A DNA stretch of 45,418 bases from Chloroflexota bacterium (GTDB taxonomy: Bacteria; Chloroflexota; Limnocylindria; Limnocylindrales; CSP1-4): positions 1 through 45,418 of the forward strand of contig JADDQH010000015.1 in NCBI GenBank assembly GCA_016781485.1, read 5' to 3'. The notes under the pieces were generated by a model. The model was not told the DNA's origin. It saw nothing but the letters and a program-made list of their open reading frames with translations, and did not search any database. This document shows positions 1-7,941 of the stretch, in pieces. Both the position numbers and the translations under genes were made by a program. The number at the start of each line of letters is the position of its first letter. The first letter of the stretch is position 1.

Positions 1-639
1 GTGTCGGCCTTCCGACGCGCCGCGCCCGGAGTCCGCCGTGCGATCCTCCTCGATGACGGCGGGCCCGGAAGCGGAGGCGAGTGTCGCTCGCTCCGGTGGA
101 TCGGGACTCGCGGAGATCAGCGATCCGCGCCGCGCCGCCGCCGCGCCGCCCTGCGGCGCCGCGGGCCCAGCGACGCGCCTGCCGATCGCCTCGCGATCGT
201 GCCGGGCGGCTGCAGGAACCGGCGAGTCTTGCCCTCCGCCGTCGCTCGGCGCCGGACGCAACCAGGGAGGTGGCGCGTTCCACGGACGCGAAGCGCTCGC
301 GGACGATCGGCTCTGGGAGCCGCGGTGAGGAGATGCGAGAGGGGCGAGCTCAGGCTGGCCGTCGGCCGTCCCGGATCGCTCCAGGACCGCTCCGCCGCCC
401 CCAGGTCGGACCTCGCGCGCGGCCTCGCGGCGCGCCCACTCCTCGAACGTGGGGCAACTCGGAAAGGTCGACGAAAGGCAGTACGCCTCCTGGTGTGCGA
501 TCGAGCGAGGCGCAGGGGTGAGCTCAGCGAAGCATCGATGTCGGTGATCGGGCTCGACCGACCGCAGGTCTCGATCGTCGCCGAGGGCAACGAAGGGACA
601 GACGGTCGCTCCCTCCAGCCGCTCGTCCCGGTCGGTCAC
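1..639 (-). CDS. Cysteine-motif protein with Ser/Pro/Ala-rich tail (3' end beyond window)
   Basis: Reading leftward from GTG at 639, the frame stays open to the window edge (213 codons), so the C-terminus is missing. The N-terminus carries a compact cysteine module: CPFVALGDD at about residues 14-22, then HRCF, AYCLS and FPSCPTF, followed by an acidic/basic helix. I recall this spacing as a short N-terminal domain seen on diverse Chloroflexota proteins, often ahead of LysM or signalling domains; that is from memory. The rest is low-complexity Ser/Pro/Ala/Arg sequence with no recognisable domain. The four cysteines suggest metal or disulfide binding, but no function can be given. The start is supported by a TATCAT box six bases upstream, as expected for a leaderless message, and no Shine-Dalgarno is seen. 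Confidence 0.6.
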   Translation of the reverse strand, partial: MTDRDERLEGATVCPFVALGDDRDLRSVEPDHRHRCFAELTPAPRSIAHQEAYCLSSTFPSCPTFEEWARREAAREVRPGGGGAVLERSGTADGQPELAPLASPHRGSQSRSSASASRPWNAPPPWLRPAPSDGGGQDSPVPAAARHDREAIGRRVAGPAAPQGGAAAARRGSLISASPDPPERATLASASGPAVIEEDRTADSGRGASEGRH

Positions 640-645
640 GAGGCA

Positions 646-651
646 ATGATA
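646..651 (-). promoter_or_regulatory. -10-like TATCAT, leaderless start
   Basis: On the minus strand TATCAT lies exactly 6 nt before the GTG at 639, the spacing expected when the transcript begins at the start codon. The same arrangement recurs before several other genes in the window. Confidence 0.45.
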
Positions 652-683
652 CCGGCCGCTCCACCGACGGCCAGGGGACTTCG

Positions 684-1934
684 CTAGGCTGCGACCCCCA
701 CGATCATCCCCGCGCCCAGCGTCTCATTCGTCTGCTCGTCGATGAGGATGAAACTGCCCGTCGTCCGGTTCGCGCCGTAATCGTCGGCCAGGACGGGCGC
801 GGTGGTCCGGAAGCGGACGTGCCCGATCTCGTTCAGCTGGAGCGTGTCAGCGTCCTCGTGACGCCCGTGGTCATTGACGTCGTGCCGGAAGACGATCTCC
901 TCGCACAGCGCGCGAACGGAGCGCGTCGTGTGCTTGAGCGCGTAGCGAGCGCCTTCGCGAAGCGGCCGTTCACTCATCCAGCAGACGGACGCTTCGAACC
1001 GGTCCGCGGCGGTCGGCTGATGATGCTCGGTGACGAGCATGTCGCCGCGCGAGATGTCCAGGTCGTCCTCCAGGCGGATGGTCACGGACATGGACGGCAA
1101 CGCCTCGGGAACGGTGTGTCCGCCGAGCTCGATCGCGGAGACGCGGGTGCGATGCCCGGACGGGAGCACGACGACCGCGTCGCCCTCCCGGAACACCCCG
1201 GCTTCGACCCGCCCCGCGTATCCACGGTAGTCGTGGTGCTCGTCGGAGATCGGGCGGACGATGAGCTGGACGGGGAACCGAGCCCCGGCGAAGTCGTGGC
1301 CGTCGACCTGCACCTCCTCGAGGTGGTGCAGCAGGGACGGCCCGCGGTACCAGGGCATCCGCTCGGAGTGCTCCACGACGTTGTCTCCGTGCAGCGCGGA
1401 GATCGGGAAGTACCGGACGTCCTCGTAGCTGAGCCCCGACGCGAACGCCGCGAACTCCGCGCGAACGGCCTCGAACGCGCCCTCGTCGTGATCGACAAGG
1501 TCCATCTTGTTCAGACAGACGACGAGGTGCGGAACACGGAGCAGGGACGAGATGAAGGCGTGCCGGCGCGATTGCTCGACCACGCCGTTCCTGACGTCGA
1601 CGAGCACGATCGCGAGATCCGCGGTGGACGCCCCCGTGACCATGTTCCGCGTGTACTGGATGTGGCCGGGGGTGTCGGCTACGATGAACTTCCGACGAGG
1701 GGTCGAGAAGTAGCGGTAGGCGACGTCGATCGTGATTCCCTGTTCGCGCTCGGCACGCAGGCCGTCCGTCAGCAACGCGAGGTCGACCCGTTCGTTGCCG
1801 CGACGCTGGCTCGTCCGCTCGATCGCCGCGAGCTGGTCCTCGAAGATCTGCTTCGAGTCGAAGAGCAGCCGGCCGATCAGCGTGCTCTTGCCATCGTCGA
1901 CGGAACCGGCGGTAGAAAAGCGGAGAAGGTCCAT
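684..1934 (-). CDS. cysN: Sulfate adenylyltransferase subunit 1 (GTPase)
   Basis: CysN is the regulatory GTPase of ATP sulfurylase. It couples GTP hydrolysis to formation of adenosine 5'-phosphosulfate by CysD in cytosolic sulfate assimilation. The 416-residue protein shows the elongation-factor-like GTPase signatures: P-loop GSVDDGKST (residues 10-18), DTPGH (87-91) and NKMD (142-145), followed by the two beta-barrel domains. There is no C-terminal APS-kinase extension, so it is CysN rather than a CysNC fusion. The reading frame runs further upstream, but homology begins at MDLLRFSTAG, so ATG 1934 is chosen; the ribosome site is weak. It lies 67 bp downstream of cysD and is surely cotranscribed. 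APS kinase is absent, which fits the APS-type reductase encoded nearby. Confidence 0.93.
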   Translation of the reverse strand: MDLLRFSTAGSVDDGKSTLIGRLLFDSKQIFEDQLAAIERTSQRRGNERVDLALLTDGLRAEREQGITIDVAYRYFSTPRRKFIVADTPGHIQYTRNMVTGASTADLAIVLVDVRNGVVEQSRRHAFISSLLRVPHLVVCLNKMDLVDHDEGAFEAVRAEFAAFASGLSYEDVRYFPISALHGDNVVEHSERMPWYRGPSLLHHLEEVQVDGHDFAGARFPVQLIVRPISDEHHDYRGYAGRVEAGVFREGDAVVVLPSGHRTRVSAIELGGHTVPEALPSMSVTIRLEDDLDISRGDMLVTEHHQPTAADRFEASVCWMSERPLREGARYALKHTTRSVRALCEEIVFRHDVNDHGRHEDADTLQLNEIGHVRFRTTAPVLADDYGANRTTGSFILIDEQTNETLGAGMIVGVAA

Positions 1935-2001
1935 GGTCAGGCCCGCCGTGGATCGTCGAGCGGTCTCAATTGCGACGAGTCGGGCCGGAGGACCGAGTCG
2001 A

Positions 2002-2907
2002 TCAGAAGTAGCCCTCCTTCTTGCGGTCTTCCATCGCGGTCTCCGAGAAGCTGTCGTCCGCACGGGTCGCGCCGCGCTCGGTGATGCGAGCTGCGGCTAC
2101 CTCCGCGATCACGTCCCCGATCGTCCGCGCCGAAGACGGGACGGCGCCCGTGCACGTCATGTCGCCCACCGTCCGGTAGCGCACCTGGAGCTGCTCGGCG
2201 TGCTCGTTGCCGCGAGGCTTCAGGTACGGCCCGACCGAGAGCCACATCCCGTCTCGCTTGAACACCTCGCGGGAGTGGGCGAAGTAGATGCTCGGGACCT
2301 CGAGGTTCTCCCGCTCGATGTACTGCCAGACGTCCATCTCGGTCCAGTTCGAGATCGGGAAGACGCGCATGTGCTGGCCCTTCCGGACGCGTCCGTTATA
2401 GAGGCTCCACAGCTCCGGGCGCTGATTCCGCGGGTCCCACTGGCCGAACTCGTCGCGAAGCGAGAACACGCGCTCCTTGGCTCGTGCCTTCTCCTCGTCG
2501 CGCCGCGCCCCGCCGATGACGGCATCGAAGCGATGCTCCTCGATGGCGTCAAGGAGCGTCACGGTCTGGAGGCGGTTCCGCGATGGATCCGGCCCCGGCT
2601 CCTCGCGGACGCGTCCCCTGTCGATCGAGTCCTGAACGGACGCCACGATCAGCCGCTCCCCGAGCTCCGCGACTCGCGCGTCGCGGAACGCGAGCACCTC
2701 GGGGAAGTTGTGCCCCGTGTCCACGTGCATGATCGGGAACGGGAACCGCGCCGGCCGGAACGCCTTCTCCGCGAGCCGGAGCAGGACGATCGAGTCCTTC
2801 CCGCCCGAGAACAGGACGACGGGGCGTTCGAGCTCCGCCGCCACCTCGCGCATGATGAAGATCGATTCGGCTTCGAGCGCAGCCAGATGGCTGAGGCCGC
2901 GCGACAT
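2002..2907 (-). CDS. cysD: Sulfate adenylyltransferase subunit 2
   Basis: CysD is the catalytic ATP-pyrophosphatase subunit that adenylylates sulfate to APS together with CysN. The 301-residue protein has the PP-loop SGGKDS at residues 34-39, followed by HVDTGHNFPEV, the GGARRDEEKARAKE block and the C-terminal DRKKEGYF ending typical of CysD. The longer open frame reaches back to 3243, but the conserved part begins at MSRGLSHL, so ATG 2907 is used. It is the first gene of a leftward cysDN unit. The 131 bp ahead of it also hold the start of a rightward permease-cysH unit, so the two arms could share regulation. Confidence 0.94.
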   Translation of the reverse strand: MSRGLSHLAALEAESIFIMREVAAELERPVVLFSGGKDSIVLLRLAEKAFRPARFPFPIMHVDTGHNFPEVLAFRDARVAELGERLIVASVQDSIDRGRVREEPGPDPSRNRLQTVTLLDAIEEHRFDAVIGGARRDEEKARAKERVFSLRDEFGQWDPRNQRPELWSLYNGRVRKGQHMRVFPISNWTEMDVWQYIERENLEVPSIYFAHSREVFKRDGMWLSVGPYLKPRGNEHAEQLQVRYRTVGDMTCTGAVPSSARTIGDVIAEVAAARITERGATRADDSFSETAMEDRKKEGYF

Positions 2908-2954
2908 GGTGATCAAAGGATGAGCTCTGTTTCCAGGTGGGTGAGCAAAGGATG

Positions 2955-2994
2955 GACGCCGCGCGGCGCGTCTCAGGTAGTCCCCCCTAGTATA
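2955..2994 (-). promoter_or_regulatory. cysD promoter (-10 TATACT) and leader hairpin
   Basis: The minus strand carries TATACT at 2989-2994, an unusually A+T-rich hexamer for this region, about 82 nt before the cysD ATG. The predicted leader contains an inverted repeat (2955-2959 GACGC with 2968-2972 GCGTC). No known sulfur riboswitch motif was recognised. Confidence 0.4.
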
Positions 2995-3026
2995 AGCAGG
3001 TGCTTTCCCTCGTCCCCGCATCCGCC

Positions 3027-3032
3027 TAGGTT
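3027..3032 (+). promoter_or_regulatory. -10-like TAGGTT, leaderless start of permease
   Basis: TAGGTT ends 6 nt before the GTG at 3039 and no Shine-Dalgarno is present, so the permease message probably begins at its start codon. Confidence 0.45.
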
Positions 3033-3038
3033 CCCGTC

Positions 3039-3998
3039 GTGCCCACGCGCGTGATCCCACCTGCCCGGATCCGGGTCGCCCGATTCGCACGCCTCGGCTT
3101 CGCTGCTCGCCCAGACGCTCCGGACGACGGCGGTAGGAGCTCGATCGGGTCGACTGCGTTCCGCGCCGCGGTCGCGCTGCCACTGATCGGCGCGGCCCTG
3201 GTCGCGATCTCACTCGCCACTGCACCGTCGGCCGAGCGTCCATTCCTTGCCCTCGCTGTCGCTGTCGCCGTCGCCGCCGGTCTCTCGGCGACCACGATCG
3301 GCGTCTTCGGCGGCGTCCTCGTGCCGGGCCTGCTCCTCCTCGGCGTCGACCCCCGCGTGGCCGCGCCGCTCTCGCTCATCCTGCAGATCCTCGTCATCCC
3401 GATCGGCGTCACCAGCCACTACAGCCTGGGCAACGTCCGGCGGTCGGTCACGGTGCCGCTCGTGGTCGGCGGCGTCGTCGGAGGAACGCTCGGCGCGCTG
3501 TTGGCCTCCTCGGTGCCCGAAGACGTCATCGGTCGACTCGTGGCGCTCGTGATCGTCGTCGTGGGCGTCATCGTCCTGGTCAGCCTCCGCACCGGCTACG
3601 CCGCCGTCCCGCGGGAGGAAGTGCACGGAGGACGCATCGGAGGGATCGGGCTCGTCTCCGGCTTCGCGTCCGGGATCTCGGGCGCGGGATGGGGACCGAT
3701 CGGCGTCAAGCTGCTGATCCTCTCGCGCATCGAGCCCCGGCACGCGATCGGGTCGTCGCTCGTCGGCCGCGTGTTCATGGCCGGTGCCGCCATCGTTACC
3801 TATGCGCTGACGGCCTGGGTGACGGTCGGCGTCCGGTTCGACATCGCTCTTCTCGTGCCGCTGTTCGGCGGGAGCGTGGCGGCGATGGTGCCCGGCGCAT
3901 ACCTGGTGTCGCGGCTCGGCCGCGGCCGCGCATCCGCCTTCGTCGCGGTGCTCTCGATCGCGCTGGCGATGCCGACGCTCGTCTTCGGGGTGCGCTGA
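3039..3998 (+). CDS. TauE/SafE-family sulfite/sulfonate exporter-like permease
   Basis: This is a 319-residue integral membrane protein with about eight hydrophobic helices. The TauE/SafE pattern is visible: an early glycine-rich helix (LSATTIGVFGGVLVPGLLLL) followed by the mid-protein repeat GLVSGFASGISGAGWGPIGV. Family members move sulfite, sulfonates or other organosulfur anions across the membrane. A basic N-terminal extension of about 45 residues precedes the first helix. The start is GTG 3039, preceded by a TAGGTT box. It stands between cysDN and cysH, three bases before cysH, so an anion-transport role in sulfur assimilation is a reasonable inference. The substrate and even the direction of transport cannot be read from sequence. 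Confidence 0.85.
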   Translation: MPTRVIPPARIRVARFARLGFAARPDAPDDGGRSSIGSTAFRAAVALPLIGAALVAISLATAPSAERPFLALAVAVAVAAGLSATTIGVFGGVLVPGLLLLGVDPRVAAPLSLILQILVIPIGVTSHYSLGNVRRSVTVPLVVGGVVGGTLGALLASSVPEDVIGRLVALVIVVVGVIVLVSLRTGYAAVPREEVHGGRIGGIGLVSGFASGISGAGWGPIGVKLLILSRIEPRHAIGSSLVGRVFMAGAAIVTYALTAWVTVGVRFDIALLVPLFGGSVAAMVPGAYLVSRLGRGRASAFVAVLSIALAMPTLVFGVR

Positions 3999-4001
3999 GC
4001 G

Positions 4002-4913
4002 ATGCGGATCGAGCTCATCGACGACTCCGAGGGACTGACGCAGCCGCCGGACGATCCGCGGAGCGCGGCCGCCCCGCCGCTCGGCGAGGACCCCAACGCG
4101 ATGCCGGCGGCGATCCCTCGCGTCTCCGCCGAACTCTCGGAACTTCCCGGCATCCCCGACGACATCGAGACCCTCGACGCCGAGAGCCTCCTTGCGCTGG
4201 TGCTGCGGACGCTCGGCCGTGACCGCGTCGCGCTCGCGACGTCCTTCGGCGCCGAGGACATGGTCATCCTCGACATGCTCTCGCGTCTCGAACCCAGGCC
4301 GCGGGTACTGACGCTCGATACCGCGCGACTCCACGAGGAGACCTATGACGTGATGGATGCCGCGCGACGACGGTACGGCGTCGAGATCGAGGTCTACTTC
4401 CCACAGACCGAGCCGATCGAGCGGATGGTCCGGGCCAAGGGCCTCAACCTGATGTACGAGTCGATCGAGAACCGGCGCGAGTGCTGCGGGCTGCGCAAGG
4501 TCGAGCCGCTGGCGCGGGCGCTGAAGACGGTCGATGGGTGGATCACGGGGCTACGCCGCGACCAGATCGTGACGCGCTCCGAAACACCCAAGCTTGGGAT
4601 CGACCAGGCGCACGGAGGGATCTGGAAGGTCGCGCCGCTCGCCGACTGGACGACGGAACAGGTGTGGGACTACGTCCGCAGCCACGAGGTGCCGTACAAC
4701 GCGCTGCACGACAAGGGGTTCCCATCGATCGGATGTGCGCCGTGCACGCGAGCGATCCAACCGGGCGAGGATCCGCGCGCGGGACGCTGGTGGTGGGAGC
4801 AGCCGGACCACCGGGAGTGCGGCCTGCATCTGGACCCCGTCAGCGGCAGACTCGTCCCGATCCGCGACCGTGACACGAGCGAGGCGGTCGGCCCGGAAGC
4901 ATCGTCCTTCTAG
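4002..4913 (+). CDS. cysH: Adenylyl-sulfate (APS) reductase, assimilatory
   Basis: CysH reduces the activated sulfate to sulfite, using thioredoxin or glutaredoxin. The protein has 303 residues: a poorly conserved leader of about 60 residues, then the PP-loop-type nucleotide site (TSFGAEDMV, 80-88), TGLRRDQ and the C-terminal ECGLH with the catalytic Cys at about 273. Cysteine pairs at 161-162 (CCGLRKVEPL) and 245/248 (CAPC) are the four ligands of a [4Fe-4S] cluster, which marks an APS rather than a PAPS reductase. That agrees with the absence of an APS kinase here. The start ATG is 3 bp after the permease stop, implying translational coupling; ATG 4101 is an alternative start. Confidence 0.92.
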   Translation: MRIELIDDSEGLTQPPDDPRSAAAPPLGEDPNAMPAAIPRVSAELSELPGIPDDIETLDAESLLALVLRTLGRDRVALATSFGAEDMVILDMLSRLEPRPRVLTLDTARLHEETYDVMDAARRRYGVEIEVYFPQTEPIERMVRAKGLNLMYESIENRRECCGLRKVEPLARALKTVDGWITGLRRDQIVTRSETPKLGIDQAHGGIWKVAPLADWTTEQVWDYVRSHEVPYNALHDKGFPSIGCAPCTRAIQPGEDPRAGRWWWEQPDHRECGLHLDPVSGRLVPIRDRDTSEAVGPEASSF

Positions 4914-5146
4914 GAGCTGGCGACCTCGCCCTTCTACTCGCCAGCGCGTCTGGCGGTCGCCGCGGTGCCGACTTCAGCTCATCGCGTCCCGCGGCGTTCC
5001 TGACGACATCGACCCGTCCGCCGCGGGCGGAACTGGACCAGCGACGGCTGCAGTAGCGCCGGGATGCGGGCAGAATCGACCACGACGGCCAACTCGATGA
5101 TGCCGGAGCCGAACGGCGAGCCAGGATGAACAGGAGGAGCTGCCCC

Positions 5147-5659
5147 ATGCTTCGCGACCGCATCGTCCGTGCCCTCGCGCCCAAGGTCACCGTCCACGCG
5201 CACTGCGACATCCCGTGCGGCGTCTACGACCCGCAGCAGGCGCGGATCGAGGCCGAGAGCTGCTACAAGATCATCCAGAAGTACAACGAATCGAACGACG
5301 AGCTGTTCCGTCAGCGCTGCACGTATGTCAAGGAGGAGCGCGCGGAGCTGGCGAAGCACCACATCGACGTGATGTGGCATGACTACTTCAAGCCCGAGCA
5401 CCTCGAGAAGTTCCCCGACCTCCACGACGTGTGCTGGAAGGCGTCGAAGCAGGCGTCACAGGTGAAGCGGTCGGTCGACATCAACGAAGCCCAGAAGCTC
5501 CTGGACCTGATCGACAGGATCGACCACATGTGGCGCGAGACCGGCGGCGCGCAGAACACCCGGATGCAGCAGCTGCAGCCGGTGGGCGCGTCCGACGCGC
5601 CACAGTCGAACCCGATCCGCGACTCGGAGACCGCGTCGGCCGAAGCGGGGGTGCGGTAG
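5147..5659 (+). CDS. sodN: Nickel superoxide dismutase
   Basis: Ni-SOD disproportionates superoxide using nickel held by the N-terminal 'nickel hook'. The hook HCDIPCGVY begins at residue 19 after an 18-residue propeptide (MLRDRIVRALAPKVTVHA). That propeptide must be removed so that the His amine and imidazole can bind Ni; the two hook Cys are the thiolate ligands. The remainder is the expected four-helix body. A perfect AGGAGGAG ribosome site at 5132-5139 selects ATG 5147 over the in-frame ATG 5126. The C-terminal tail (about 25 residues, polar) is longer than in Streptomyces SodN. The gene immediately downstream encodes the dedicated maturation peptidase. Confidence 0.95.
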   Translation: MLRDRIVRALAPKVTVHAHCDIPCGVYDPQQARIEAESCYKIIQKYNESNDELFRQRCTYVKEERAELAKHHIDVMWHDYFKPEHLEKFPDLHDVCWKASKQASQVKRSVDINEAQKLLDLIDRIDHMWRETGGAQNTRMQQLQPVGASDAPQSNPIRDSETASAEAGVR

Positions 5660-6216
5660 GAGGACGTCGCGGGCCGTCTCGCGTCGGACCGTCAGGCGGC
5701 CAGACGCGGGCGCAACGGTCCCGCGCAGCGCTTTTCGTCGGGCTGCTCGGGATCTCGTCCCTCGCGGCGTTCGCGCCCCGCCTCCAGCGGCTCGCTCGTT
5801 CCTGGTCGTGCCGGGCGGCGGTCACGGGCACGAGCATGCTGCCCCTGCTCCGGCCCGGCGATTGGGTGCTGGTCGACCCCGATGCCTACCGCAAGCGACC
5901 GCCTCGGCCGGGGGAGATCGTGGTCGTCCCCGACCCACGGCAACCGGAGCGGCTGCTGATCAAGCGAGTGGGATCGATCGATCCCGACGGCGGCGTCCGT
6001 CTGGCAGGGGATGAGTGGGGCAGGTCGACCGATTCACGGACGTTCGGAGCCGTCCGATCGAGCGACGTGATCGGGAAAGCGTGGGCGCGCTACTGGCCGC
6101 CGCGACGAGTGGGGCGGCTGGACCAGGAGCCTCCCGTGGCGTTCAGGAGTGGACGACGGTCGCGCCGAGCAGCCGGATCATGTCGAGGTCGCGCGGCAGG
6201 AAGTCCTGGAGCATGA
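5653..6216 (+). CDS. sodX: Ni-SOD maturation protease, S26 signal-peptidase family
   Basis: SodX-type peptidases cleave the SodN propeptide to expose the nickel hook. The frame shows a hydrophobic segment (ALFVGLLGISSLAAFA), the serine box VTGTSMLPLLRPGDWVLVD, the lysine box RLLIKRVG and the late DEWGRSTDSRTFG block, so both members of the Ser/Lys dyad are present. It overlaps or abuts the sodN stop. No in-frame ATG, GTG or TTG exists between GTG 5530 (well inside sodN) and the serine box. The true start is therefore either a rare codon such as CTG 5743 or the deeply overlapping GTG; the given start is only the sodN junction. The last 73 bp overlap the convergent LLM gene. Confidence 0.8.
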   Translation, partial: AVGGRRGPSRVGPSGGQTRAQRSRAALFVGLLGISSLAAFAPRLQRLARSWSCRAAVTGTSMLPLLRPGDWVLVDPDAYRKRPPRPGEIVVVPDPRQPERLLIKRVGSIDPDGGVRLAGDEWGRSTDSRTFGAVRSSDVIGKAWARYWPPRRVGRLDQEPPVAFRSGRRSRRAAGSCRGRAAGSPGA

Positions 6217-7099
6217 GCCGCTGGACGCCCGCCGATGCGAGCGCCTCGACGCGCTCGAGCGCCTGCTCGGGCGTGCCCATGATCCAGCGATCGCGCCGCT
6301 GCGAGAGCCACTCGTCCGCGTCGCCCTCGAGGCCGAGCATCCGGACCTGGTCGTGGACCCGGTCGCGCAGCTCGCTCTCCGTCTCGGCCACGAGCACGCC
6401 CGTCATCGCGGAGTAGACGAGCTCGTCCGGGTCACGGCCGAGCTCGCTGCAGACGTGCCGTAGACGGGGGAAGACCTCGCGCGCGGTCTCCGGCCGCGCA
6501 GAAACGAGGTTGAACTCGTCGGCGAAGCGCGCCGCCAGTCGGAGACTCCTCGGTCTGCCCTCGCCACCCACGATCAGGTTCGGGTGGCGCCGCCCTGCGC
6601 GTGGCACGGGCTTGGGGTGGAACCGCGCGTCCCTCACCTGCCAGTGGCGCCCCTCGAAGCTCCACCCGTCCGGCTCCGTCCACAGCCCGTGAAGGATGGT
6701 CAGCTCCTCCTCGAGCATGTCCATCCGATCGCCGATCGGCGGGAAGGGAAGTCCGAGCTCTCGGTGCTCGAGCTCGTTCCAGCCCGCCCCCACGCCGACC
6801 TCGACCCGTCCGCCGCTCATCTCATCGATCGTCGTGACGACCTTCGCGAAATGCCCGGCCTGGCGGAACGTCACCGGCGACACGAGCGTGCCCAGTCCGA
6901 TCCCTGTCGTCTCGCGCGCGAGTCCTGCGAGGGTGGCCCACGCGTCCGTCGTCGGCAGACCCCGTTCGCCCGGAAAGGACGTGTAGTGGTCCGAGCGGAA
7001 GAAGGACTCGAAGCGCGACTCTTCGGCGGTGCGGACGACCGCGAGGAGGTCCGCGTAGCTGAGTCCCTGCTGCGGCTCGGTCATCAGGGCGAAGCGCAT
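6143..7099 (-). CDS. LLM-class (probably F420-dependent) flavin oxidoreductase
   Basis: This is a 318-residue luciferase-like TIM-barrel oxidoreductase. Typical landmarks are FFRSDHY near the N-terminus, GLGTLVSPVTFR, the VTTIDEMSGGRVEVGVGAGWNELEH block that lines the cofactor pocket, and the late LMLQDF. Family members use F420 or FMN to oxidise or reduce varied substrates, and the substrate cannot be predicted. The ATG at 7099 has a good ribosome site (CGGAGGTCC, two bases away). It converges on the SOD peptidase gene, overlapping its 3' end, and is not evidently in an operon with it. Confidence 0.88.
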   Translation of the reverse strand: MRFALMTEPQQGLSYADLLAVVRTAEESRFESFFRSDHYTSFPGERGLPTTDAWATLAGLARETTGIGLGTLVSPVTFRQAGHFAKVVTTIDEMSGGRVEVGVGAGWNELEHRELGLPFPPIGDRMDMLEEELTILHGLWTEPDGWSFEGRHWQVRDARFHPKPVPRAGRRHPNLIVGGEGRPRSLRLAARFADEFNLVSARPETAREVFPRLRHVCSELGRDPDELVYSAMTGVLVAETESELRDRVHDQVRMLGLEGDADEWLSQRRDRWIMGTPEQALERVEALASAGVQRLMLQDFLPRDLDMIRLLGATVVHS

Positions 7100-7213
7100 G
7101 CGGACCTCCGGTAGCGGCAGGTGGGGCGGAGCGAGCTTACCGGAAGCGCCTGGCCATCCCCCGACGCTACCATCCGCGTGTCGACGGAACGGTCAAGCGC
7201 CGAGAAAGGGTCC

Positions 7214-7711
7214 GTGAAAGACACAGTGGGACACCCGCGCGTGATGCCCATCCCGGCGGGCCTCCAGGCGCCCGGGACGGACCGGAGCGACTTCCAGCGG
7301 GTCGCCCTGCTGGCCGACCTCCCACCCGGGTCGATGCTCCGCGTGACACGCGGCGACGTCGACCTCCTGCTGCTGAACACCCCGGCGGGGCTCGTCGCGA
7401 CCGACGACCGGTGTCCGCATATGTCCGCGCCGCTCTCGGTCGGGCGGCTGGACGGTTGCATCCTCGACTGCCCGCTCCACCGCGGCCGCTTCGACGTCTC
7501 CACGGGCGACGTGGTCCAGTTCCCGACCACCGGCGGGCTCGACGCGGACGGTGTTTATCACCCGGTCTCGGCGCCGCCTGAGACGCCTTCGAAGCCCGAG
7601 CCTCCGGGCCTCAAGGCGCAGGCTCGCGCGTTGACGCGCGTCCGGCGGATGCGGTACTACCCGGTGCGGGTCACCGGCGACCAGGTCGAGGTCGTGTTCC
7701 CGGAACGCTGA
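7214..7711 (+). CDS. Rieske [2Fe-2S] protein
   Basis: A small single-domain Rieske ferredoxin-like protein (165 residues from the chosen start). The cluster boxes are CPHMSAPLS and CPLHRGRFD, giving C-x-H...C-x2-H, the usual one Cys/one His per box. The second box is followed by the acidic linker and final strand as in dioxygenase ferredoxins. GTG 7214 is preferred because AAAGGG sits four bases ahead; the frame itself extends to 7121. The C-terminal 50 residues are basic and unusual for a ferredoxin (KAQARALTRVRRMRYYPV). The partner oxidoreductase is not obvious; the divergent LLM enzyme next door is the only candidate in the neighbourhood. Confidence 0.85.
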   Translation: MKDTVGHPRVMPIPAGLQAPGTDRSDFQRVALLADLPPGSMLRVTRGDVDLLLLNTPAGLVATDDRCPHMSAPLSVGRLDGCILDCPLHRGRFDVSTGDVVQFPTTGGLDADGVYHPVSAPPETPSKPEPPGLKAQARALTRVRRMRYYPVRVTGDQVEVVFPER

Positions 7712-7843
7712 CGGTCTCTCGCCGCCCCAGGGCCGTTCCCCCCGAAGCGCAGCGGCTCGACGTCCCCCGCTTGCGCTGTCACCGTCCCAGGGAAGGCGTG
7801 ACGAGTCGGCGATCAGGGCGACGACGGGGTGCCGGTACCTTCG

Positions 7844-7940
7844 CCTCGAAGACCGGGACCCACGTTGGATGGGGGGAGGGCCGGGAAGCGAGGAGACTCA
7901 GCCTGCGATCCGGAACCGACAGCTCCGGCGGAACTCGAGG
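7844..7940 (+). ncRNA. Possible degenerate c-di-AMP (ydaO/yuaA-type) riboswitch
   Basis: The 3' half reads CCGGAACCGACAGCUCCGG (7910-7927), close to the CCGNACCCGACAGCU...CCGG element of ydaO-type c-di-AMP riboswitches as I remember it. Upstream GGGACCCA (7855-7862) and UGGGG (7870-7874) resemble the paired CCCA/UGGGG element. CCTCGA 7844-7849 and TCGAGG 7935-7940 can close the whole as a terminal helix. These riboswitches commonly control secreted wall enzymes, and a CAP protein follows. The match is imperfect (no clear GUGAAUC) and the element abuts the start codon, so this is a tentative call. Confidence 0.35.
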
Positions 7941-7941
7941 G

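Noticed and set aside
819-3054. Long rightward open frames antisense to cysN and cysD
   Set aside because: They are shadows of GC-rich coding sequence: composition is Arg/Asp/Val-rich with no domain, whereas the opposite strand encodes clear CysN and CysD.
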